Below, in pieces: positions 56,981 through 64,000 of a DNA stretch of 64,000 nt. Numbering within the stretch: position 1 is the first letter of the stretch; each line of letters opens with the position of its first letter. A program made the position numbers and the translations under genes. The notes beneath the pieces were generated by a model that was not told where the DNA came from, did not search any database, and saw nothing but the letters and a program-made list of their open reading frames with translations. Source of the DNA: Kitagawia praeruptora (taxonomy: Eukaryota > Streptophyta > Magnoliopsida > Apiales > Apiaceae); the NCBI GenBank assembly GCA_037693485.1, contig CM075350.1, forward strand, positions 66,320,001 through 66,384,000, written 5' to 3'.

Positions 56981-57350
56981 CAAGCGTTCAAATAGAAACC
57001 AACCTTAGAATAGAAACTAGAAACCTACACTAAATAAATTATATTTCATTTATTTTAATGGCCCCGCTAGGGGCACCTTCACAAAAAACTTATAAAATTC
57101 TTTGCTCTATTCAACAAAAATATATAAAAAAAATTTAAAAAATAAAAAAAAAAGTTACTGTTCACGTGCCGCGTCATTACGTGAACAGTAACTTTTTTAT
57201 TATTATTATTTTTTGAATAGAGCCAATAATTTTAAACATTTTTTGTATTGGGGTACCCCTAATTTGGTCATTAGATTAGCTTGAAATATTTAATTTAGGT
57301 TTAGTTTCTAGTTTGTATTCTAAGTTAGTTTCTATTAGAACAAGACCCTA
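56977..57350. mobile_element. MITE with long inverted repeats and a central hairpin
   Basis: The left end AGCGTTCAAATAGAAACC and following ~55 bp are inverted at 57285-57350 (GTTTCTATTAGAACAAGACC). No coding. The centre has a perfect inverted repeat, AGTTACTGTTCACGT against ACGTGAACAGTAACT, around 57158-57200. It is flanked by TATA on both sides. The superfamily is not certain. Confidence 0.75.
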
Positions 57351-57354
57351 TATC

Positions 57355-57550
57355 TACATAGAGAAAAATGGTCCTGAGGATGACCTCAGGGACCTTATCT
57401 GAGGTTAGACTGATTTCAGTATAAATGTTGGGTGGCAATTTTGTAATAATAAAAGTCACCCTCCTGAATTTACAAAAACAACCTCCACTTATAACCTATT
57501 TTGTCTTAACCTCAGGGTTCTTACCTGAGGGTGACCTCAGGGCGAGTGAA

Positions 57551-57555
<5 letters not shown>
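57355..57555. mobile_element. Small MITE-like element with CCTGAGG arms
   Basis: Arms CCTGAGGATGACCTCAGGG and TTACCTGAGGGTGACCTC are imperfect inverted repeats. The core (GGTGGCAATTTTGTAATAAT, then AAAGTCACCC, ATTTACAAAAACAACC) is homologous to the core of the MITE at 59074-59450. Confidence 0.65.

Positions 57556-57608
<53 letters not shown>
57553..57608. repeat. (AT)n microsatellite
   Basis: About 28 AT units, directly right of the small MITE and before CACTA-2 right subterminal repeats. Confidence 0.95.
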
Positions 57609-57609
<1 letters not shown>

Positions 57610-57639
57610 CCAAAGCAGTGTAAAAAAAATGTGGTAAGA

Positions 57640-57900
57640 AATTGTTGCCCTAGGTATAAATGTGTTGCCAACAAAAGTGGGACCCACAGTGGGGCCCACT
57701 TTTTAAAAAAATTGACACACCAAAGATAACATATATTTTATGTTGGTATAGATCAAATTTATGTTGGTATAGCATTCTAGTGCAACATAAAATGGCATCT
57801 GATAAAAATGTTACCTTAGATGCCCTAGGGCAACATTGAGAAAACTATCTTAAAAAAAAGTTGTCTTAGCCGTTTTTTGGCCTATTTAAGTTGCAGTAGG
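57640..57900. repeat. CACTA-2 right subterminal repeats
   Basis: TTGTTGCCCTAGGTATAA, ATGTTACCTTAGATGCC and TTATGTTGGTATAG words, matching those beside the left terminus. The terminal CTATTTATGGTGTAGTG follows at 57901-57917. Confidence 0.75.
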
Positions 57901-57920
57901 CTATTTATGGTGTAGTGGGG

Positions 57921-58010
57921 GCTCACTAATGAACTTCATATTTGGACCAAGTTAAGTTCAATTAATGTATCATTAATTATATCTTTATGGCTTATTTTTA
58001 GCCCATAACA
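57921..58010 (-). repeat. Tat 5' LTR, outer part
   Basis: Continues the LTR cut at 37442. It ends GCCCATAACA, giving TGTTATGGGC as LTR start in element sense. Confidence 0.6.
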
Positions 58011-58287
58011 AAATCTAATATGTTGAACTTATAGTACTTATAAAACAATACACACGAAGATTTTTAAATTATTGCAAATCGGCGGGGTAACGAAAATCAG
58101 AACTAAGTTCTTGCTTTGCGCATATGTACATTCGTTTATGGTTCATAACATATTGGAGAAGAATTTTTAGTAGGTTTAGTAGGTCTTTATTCATCTTTTT
58201 CTAAATACATATTGTTGATGTCAGATTCAATTACAAACGTTGGTCCTTTGATCAAGTTGAAGACAAACTGATTGTCAACACAACACA
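58011..58287. other. Intervening sequence, no gene seen
   Basis: AT-rich flank between the Tat LTR and the hAT element. I see no gene or repeat in it. Confidence 0.4.
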
Positions 58288-58295
58288 CTTGGGTT

Positions 58296-59004
58296 TAGGG
58301 GTGTACGCGGTGCGGTTGCGAGTGGTTTTTGGCGGTTACGGTGGTTTTTCAATTTTTGCGGTTTTTGAAATTTCCAACCAAAACCGCAATTGCGGTTGCG
58401 ATTATCCGCACTTGCGATTGCGGTTAAAGTCGCGATTATGCGGTGCGGTTTGTGGTTCAACCACCTCTTAAAATTTGTATAAAAAAATATTTTTTTAAAT
58501 TGAAAAAATTCGATATTTTTTTGTGACTAAAATTTTCATAAATAATTGATGATATTTCAAGACTAAAAGTCATGAATACAAAGAAATGTAAACCAATAGA
58601 ATACAAAGAAAAATGTTGTATAAGTCCAAGACAAGAAAATACAATGGGATAAGTCCATGACAAGAAAAGGAAATGTAAAACTAACATAATTCAAAGAAAT
58701 ATGATGTAAGGCCCGAACATCAATGCTAAAGAATTAGCACCAAGACTTCTAATTATATAATATAATATATGATTTATTAATTTATATTTATAAAAATATA
58801 ATATATATATATATATATATATTACATTGCGGTTTGCGATTGCGATTTTGCGGTTTTCCAATATTCAAATCCGCAGTTAACCCGCAAGTATGCGAGTGGC
58901 TGCGGTTGCGATTTTACGGTTTTTCGATTATGGCGGTTTTTACGGTTGCGATTGCGAGTGGTTTGCGGTGCGATTACGGTTTGCGGATAATTTGTACACC
59001 CCTA
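58296..59004. mobile_element. Non-autonomous hAT element, 709 bp
   Basis: Ends TAGGGGTGTAC and GTACACCCCTA are inverted. The 8-bp target duplication is CTTGGGTT (58288-58295) against CTTGGGCT (59005-59012), one mismatch. Both subterminal regions carry many TGCGGTTGCGATT-type repeats, in opposite orientation. The centre is AT-rich and non-coding, with an (AT)n run at 58798-58820. Confidence 0.88.
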
Positions 59005-59073
59005 CTTGGGCTCTCGACTGTTAAAAAGTTAGTCCCTCAATCTCAATTGGATTTTTATCTTTCAGAATGAGGT

Positions 59074-59450
59074 TTGTGGCACATATTTTAAGATACATTT
59101 TAAGAGTACATTTTAAGGGTAGTTCCAAAACTTATTTTTAAAATTTTCTTTTTCTATATAAAAATATAAGAGAAAAATGTTTCTATAGTTAACTATAGGT
59201 AATTACCTATAGTTATATGCATTTTGAGTATAAAAAGTTGATGGCATTTTGTAATAATGAAATCCACCCCCATGTATTTACAAAAATAGCTTTTCAATTG
59301 TATTATAATATGACTTAACTATAGGTAATTACCTATAGTTAACTATAGGATCATTAAGCCCAAAATATAATGTATATATTTTTGTAAAAAAAAATTTAAA
59401 AATAAGTTAAGAAACTATGCTTAAAATACACCTTAAAATGCGTGCCAGAA
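59074..59450. mobile_element. MITE with ~75-bp inverted arms
   Basis: The left arm (GTGGCACATATTTTAAG ... AACTTATTTTTAAAA) and right arm (AAATTTAAAAATAAGTTAAG ... AAAATGCGTGCCAG) are inverted copies with some differences. An inner palindrome, CTATAGGTAATTACCTATAG, occurs twice, at about 59203 and 59325. The core is related to the small MITE at 57355-57555. Confidence 0.8.
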
Positions 59451-59452
59451 AG

Positions 59453-59834
59453 TGTAAGAAAAAAGGTAAAGAATTGGTTGGGACGGAGGGAGTAATATTT
59501 CTTAAAGAAACATAATATTTCTTAAATTTATTCCTAAAATAGTCAAATTTATTTACTCCAAAAATTATTCTAAGCTATTTTTAAAAAATAAATACCCCAA
59601 AATTTGCAATTTTATAATTAGTGTGTAAAAATACTAAATATTTATTTTGCAAATTTTTACAAAAATTTATTTTAATGAATATCAAGACTATCAACTTTTT
59701 ACGGATGTTAATGGTACTACATCAATGGATAACATCACTGCTTAAATTTAGCATTTAATAGTGACTTGACAAGTCTAACAGTTTACATGAATTTGATAGA
59801 TTCTCCAAGTGCATGGAAGGTAGAAATTGGAGAT
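59453..59834. other. AT-rich spacer, no gene seen
   Basis: AT-rich sequence between the MITE and the hAT left end. No gene or repeat is supported. Confidence 0.4.
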
Positions 59835-60010
59835 TAGGGGGGAGCACGGAACGGTTCGGTTCGGTTTTAGGTTAAAACCGCAACCGCAACCGCAAACCCT
59901 CAGTTTTTAAAATTGAAAACCGAAACCGCCACCGCAACCGACGGTTCGGTTTCGGTTTCAAAATTGTCGGATCGATTACAATCGGTTCGGTTTCGGTTAT
60001 AAAACCGCTT

Positions 60011-61351
60011 CAAATAAAAATGACAATAAAAATGATTACAAGAATTTTTAAGCATAGAAAGTTCATTTGTTCTTCCGAAATAGCATACAAAGTTTTTATA
60101 ATAAATTGCGAAAGTCTAACATAATTCCTGAATAATGAAAATTCAACATAATCTTCGAATTTAATTGGCAGGAGCAGCATAGCATGGCCAAAACAGCAAC
60201 AGATACAATTGTTCCATTCTTCCAGATGATGCAGACAAAAAACCTTCATGATCTGTGCAATAAATATTAAAAGATTAACTGCTTATTCACAGACAAAGGT
60301 CAGAAATCAACACCAAAATGTGGCCCAAGTAACATGGCAACCTAATATGCTATTAAAATATTAATATAAGTGTACATCAGGTCATCAGTGATGCACACGA
60401 AGTCTATGTCAAATAAATTTTATAACACAAAGTTAACATATAAAATTAAAGTTAGACTATGCCCTGTATCATAGTAGTATAAAACTGTATATGATCAATT
60501 AAGCTGATGCCCAGCAAAGAGTCCCAATAGCAAGGACTACTGGACGATCGTAGTCTATACCAATATACCAGCCAATGGTGAAGCAAAGTATTTCCTGATA
60601 GCAGAGGTAAAAGATATTGTCACTATAAGCCTATAACTCTCTATGAAGAGAAATGTCATTTTATAATGAAATTGTCAACTGATTCAAGTATCGTAAACAC
60701 TAAAAGAAAGTATTACCTGTAGGTTAAAAAGAACCATTTAAAAAGAAAATACCTCTAACCATCTAATTCAAATGGTTCAGGCTCAGACAGTCATTAGGAC
60801 AAACTCAGGTGAATAAGTAAATAAGGTCACAGATAAAGGGCAAGTTTAACACAGTGAACCCTGTCAAAGTGAACTTGCAGTAGACTTGTAATATCAATTT
60901 CGCAGCAAATCAACCCTGAGTAGCATAATTAACATAAAGGACAGGTCAATGTTCATTAAGATCCTTGCAACACACAGGATTCAAGAATTAACATTCTACA
61001 CATGGCAGTTTTTCCCTTGCAGGAACAGCTTCTACAACTAATCTTTAAAGATAGCTTATGTACAATCATTATCAACCACAGCTGCAGTTTAGAAAGCTCT
61101 AATCCTAGACAATACTTCTAAATAATCATTATGCAGTATAATATTGTCTAGACTTCCACAAACATAAGGTTACCATATAAACCTCTCCTTCAGGAAATTT
61201 GTATTATTCCAGTAGGTGCTAAACTCACTAGTAATATTTATATTTATATTTAATCAAAGTCAGAAAACAAAACAAAAGGTTGCAAGACAAATTCTCAAAC
61301 TCTTATCAGATTTAGAAGGGCAAATATTTACCTCCAGTCCTCCACCCTTTA
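60011..61351 (-). other. hAT 3' region, no gene seen
   Basis: About 1.3 kb between the transposase end and the left subterminal repeats. No recognisable protein or RNA. Probably 3' untranslated and filler sequence of the transposon. Confidence 0.45.
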
Positions 61352-61883
61352 ATCATCGATGTCCAGGTGCTCGAATGATTTTCCAATAGATTTCACCTCA
61401 TATGTTAAAAAAGAAGATACATAAATAACTGAATAAAAGCACATTAGCAAAAAACAACTAAATAAAAGCACAGTAGCAACAGATTTAACATTTTGCAGTA
61501 GAAAAACAACAAAAAAGAATAGCAGAAATAATTAGCAGAAAAGTAGCAGAAAAATCATTGAAGAAGTTACCATTTTCCACTTTCTCAAGTTGCAAATACT
61601 CCTCTGGTTCGCCTCTTAAATCAGTGAGAGTTTCAGACTTTTTTAGCCAGTCTTGGCTACAAACTAATGCTTCAGCTGTTTTTGGAGAAAGCGAACTTCG
61701 ATAGGAATCAATAGTCCTTCCACCAGTGCTAAAAGCAGCTTCCGAGGCAACGGAAGAAACCGGCATACCCAACACATGCTTAGCTATTTTGGAAAGTATC
61801 AGAAATCTTGTGGAATTCACCTTCCACCATGCTAATATATCAAAACAATCACCTTTTCTTTCTCTTGCATCAACTAAGTACAC
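61352..61883 (-). pseudogene. hAT transposase dimerisation domain and last exon
   Basis: Encodes FDILAWWKVNSTRFLILSKI, HVLGMPVSSVASEAAFSTGG and LSPKTAEALVCSQDWLK. This is the hAT C-terminal dimerisation domain (hATC), containing the conserved W of the WW motif and the SSVASEAAFSxGGR segment. After a donor at about 61572 (GTAACTTC), a last exon near 61352-61400 may add VKSIGKSFEHLDIDD before the stop; that join is inferred. Confidence 0.87.
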
Positions 61884-61916
61884 ATCAAGTTCCGATTTTC
61901 CTATCCCTCATTCATC

Positions 61917-62440
61917 TCAATTTTCCATATACTTTTCAAAATCATCTTGCCATGAACCATCCGGTTGATTTGTTTTAGAATTAGAAGAAGAACTCTCATG
62001 GCCACTCAAGTGCATGTAAAAGTCAAAAAGTTCTTGCAAAGTCTTCAATACTTTGTCACACATTAAAATATTTTTAGTAGACCCTCTCCCATAGATTTTG
62101 GCAAAACAAAATTCTATGTAACTCATTTTGTATCTAGGATCTAATACAACCGCCACGTACAACAAGAAATTAGTATTCTCCGCATTGTCCCAATACTTGT
62201 CATACTTATCCTTCATCCTTTTAGCCATATCTCTCATTAATATATCTTCACTTGAACACAATTTCATAATAGCCTCTTGAACCTTTACAAGCTCAACAAA
62301 AAAGACATTGGAAGTGCAATATTTGGAACCCGATAATTTCAATGTAACATCATAAAAGATTTCTAAGAATTTAATGAAACGATTGACATTACTAAAATCA
62401 TCATAAAGTGGAGCACCTTCTACAAATTTCTTCTTTTTTT
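61917..62440 (-). pseudogene. hAT transposase, central-C-terminal part
   Basis: Contains APLYDDFSNVNRFIKFLEIF, KMKDKYDKYWDN-like and FLLYVAVVLDPRYKMSYIEF, the DPRYK segment being typical of plant hAT transposases. Two in-frame TGA codons near 61897-61910 separate it from the dimerisation domain, and a frameshift in an A-rich tract near 62440 separates it from the preceding part. Confidence 0.85.
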
Positions 62441-63010
62441 CTTAGAATTTTCTCCCATAACCTCTTGGTCATTCACCTTAAAGAATGCTTCATAGTCATT
62501 ATCTTCAATAATCATTCTTATAAAAGCTCCCTCGTATTTGACCGCAACCTCCAACATGGTATAAGTTGAATTCCATCTAGTATCAACATCAAGGCATACC
62601 ATTTTGTCACATTTTAACTTCTCTCTTTCTACATATTTTCTAAATTTCTCAAGTCTTGCCGGTGAAGATCTAACATATCTAGATGCATTTCGAATTCTAG
62701 CAATTGATTCAAGTTGTTCTTTCAAACCATCCTTGACCACTAGATTCAATATGTGAGCACAACATCGCATATGTAGAAATTTATTTTCACATATAGCCTC
62801 CGGTCCTCTAAGAAATTTCTTTAAATGTGAGATTGCTTTATCATTTGAAGATGCGTTATCTAATGTTATGGTGAATACACGATCTATCCCCCATTGTGCA
62901 AATAAATCAAGTAGCATCTTTCCTATTGCAACCCCTTTATGACTTCCAATTTGAGGAAAATTTAGAATCTTTTTGCACATCGTCGTGAAGGATACCCTTT
63001 GAAAGGCCAA
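62420..63010 (-). pseudogene. hAT transposase catalytic region, internally deleted
   Basis: Contains QIGSHKGVAIGKMLLDLFAQ, TITLDNASSNDKAISHLKKF, LHMRCCAHILNLVVKDGL and LDVDTRWNSTYTMLEVAV. These are hallmarks of the RNase H-like fold of hAT transposases: the second catalytic Asp lies in LDNASSND and the C-x2-H motif is present. The text runs from VSFTT straight into KKILNFPQ. The DTWTS-type segment, with the first catalytic Asp and about 25 residues, is missing. Confidence 0.88.
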
Positions 63011-63031
63011 ACTCTTTTTCAGTTTTACTAA

Positions 63032-63530
63032 CTATTCCCCGTATATTTTGAGACAATCCCTTGCAACGGTCCATCTACTTGGCATCTTAAATCTTGGTTC
63101 CGTTTCATTCAATAACTCTCGAAACCCTTCGTGTTCTACAATCCTAAAGGGTTGATTGTCTTTGATACACATTAGGGCAACTTTTTTCCTTAACCTCTCT
63201 TGATTAAAGGTGTGAGCTTTAACGGTGCGAAGTTTATCTTCCTTTGATATTACTTCAAACCGTAATGTCTTTTGCAATTTATCAAGATTGGTACGAAGTG
63301 GTGATTTAGGACACACAGTTTTTAAATGATTCAACATTCCGGATGTACCATTTCTTGAATAACAACCAATTATTACACTACATAACTTACATTTAGCTTT
63401 CTCTTGACCACGTGGACGACCCGGAATCTTACCAAAATAATCCCATACCACTGAACCCTTTTTATCATTATCACAGATTTCATCATCTGGTTTAGTATCA
63501 CATTTTACTTCATCTTCTAAGTTCACATGA
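63032..63530 (-). pseudogene. hAT transposase BED zinc finger
   Basis: Contains VVWDYFGKIP, KAKCKLCSVIIGCYSRNGTS and GMLNHLKTVC, a BED-type finger (C-x2-C ... H-x4-C-like) that binds transposon ends. FRIVEHEGFRELLNETEPRF and PSRWTVARDCL follow, typical of RICESLEEPER/DAYSLEEPER-type proteins. A TTGTAG acceptor lies at the start, continuing an exon at 63653-63720. The frame stops near 63032. Confidence 0.88.
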
Positions 63531-63652
63531 ATCTACAATTGAAAAAAAAAAGTACCTAATCTTTAAACAACTTATAAAACTAGCATAAACCGAAAGCAAA
63601 GAACATAGAACATAAAACAAAAATCACAGATTGTAAATTATAAAAACATACC

Positions 63653-63720
63653 ACTTCATCTGTTTGTTTTGTAGGGACCTCTTCTTGAGGAGTTTGATTC
63701 TGAGGAGGAGCTTCTATGGT
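63653..63720 (-). pseudogene. hAT transposase first exon (probable)
   Basis: Reads EAPPQNQTPQEEVPTKQTDE then V, ending at a GTATG donor. It joins in frame to the BED exon across an intron of about 120 bp. The codon where a start would be expected is ATA in an otherwise start-like context, so the start may have been lost. Confidence 0.5.
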
Positions 63721-64000
63721 TATAAAATATAAATACACCTAAGTTGTTTCTCGATCTGTAATTTGATAGCCGTCAGAGTTGAGAGTGTCAAGTGATGTAG
63801 AAGGCTAGAAGCAGCCACAGCAGAACATTAGAACAGACTGAGACTCTGAGAGTGAAAGTTTGTAAGAATGTAAGACTAAGAGTAAGAGTCTGTGTTGCGG
63901 CGTCTGACCGTCTGTGTTGTAAACAATAAACATGTAAAAGATTTGGATTAGGTCTTAATTTAACTGGGTTGCAGGCTGTTGGACCAAATTGTAAAAGCCC
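63721..64000 (-). other. hAT 5' region
   Basis: Upstream of the transposase. No gene. Tandem-like AGAGTGAAAG / AAGACTAAGAGT words occur at about 63835-63895. The right terminus of the element is beyond the window. Confidence 0.4.

Larger units (their letters stand above)
37443..57917. mobile_element. CACTA-2: gene-carrying CACTA, interrupted by Tekay
   Basis: Starts CACTACACCATAAACAAG and ends with the inverted CTATTTATGGTGTAGTG, with GGG duplicated outside both ends. Subtracting the Tekay insertion leaves about 5.1 kb. Subterminal repeats of GTTACCTTAGG / TGTTGCCTTAG type occur at 37455-37640 and, inverted or direct, at 57640-57860. Inside are a CT-rich leader and a multi-exon host-like gene on the plus strand. 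The element also holds MITEs. No transposase is visible, so it is non-autonomous. Confidence 0.9.
59835..64000 (-). mobile_element. hAT transposon with transposase pseudogene (right end outside window)
   Basis: The left end near TAGGGGGGAGCACGGAACGG is followed by alternating CGGTTCGGTT / AACCGCAACCG repeats to 60010, as in many plant hAT elements. A BED-type hAT transposase gene lies on the minus strand (63720-61352). The matching right terminus is not in the window, so the element runs beyond 64000. Confidence 0.75.

Noticed and set aside
57496..57699. Frames encoding Tyr-Ile repeats (57425-57637 and 57496-57699)
   Set aside because: They are translations of the (AT)n microsatellite.

Overview
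The window is nuclear DNA from a flowering plant, probably a eudicot with a large, repeat-rich genome. It holds stacked plant transposons (Sirevirus-type Ty1/copia, Athila, Tekay and Tat-type Ty3/gypsy, CACTA, hAT, MITEs), plant-type GT-AG introns and fragments of recognisable plant genes. I see no intact host gene, rRNA, tRNA or CRISPR array. The species cannot be told from this sequence.

Left block (1-27303) is a four-level nest. The oldest layer is a Tekay-type long terminal repeat (LTR; right part at 24201-27303). An Athila element on the minus strand sits in it (5' LTR 22672-24200, internal 14454-22671, 3' LTR remnant 1-490). A young Sirevirus-like copia element, also minus strand (491-14453), sits at the 3' end of the Athila. 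A 4.24-kb CACTA DNA transposon (5326-9567, target duplication TCC) splits the copia reverse transcriptase. This CACTA carries no transposase that I can see. It does carry pieces of host genes: a guanylate kinase exon and an EF-hand exon of a calcium-dependent protein kinase.

Middle block (27304-37442): a possible MULE remnant; the left end of a third CACTA element with NADP-malic enzyme fragments and a possible Ulp1-like tail; a solo or truncated LTR (about 29.04-31.84 kb); a minisatellite; and a broken Tat-lineage gypsy element (gag, damaged protease, two RNase H pieces, no reverse transcriptase).

Right block (37443-64000): a second large CACTA element (37443-57917, target duplication GGG) interrupts the Tat LTR. 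It carries a multi-exon host-like gene with introns. A 15.3-kb Tekay chromovirus with 4.8-kb LTRs is inserted in it (40829-56165, target duplication TTTAG). The 281 bp spanning the LTR edge and the target sequence were later duplicated in tandem. Several MITEs follow, then a 709-bp non-autonomous hAT, a further MITE, and a hAT transposase pseudogene that runs off the right edge.

The most interesting content is the set of gene-capturing CACTA elements. Two are complete, with matching termini and target duplications, and share the end CACTACACCA. Each carries different host exons with introns behind a CT-rich leader. They look like a family that repeatedly picks up genomic gene fragments.
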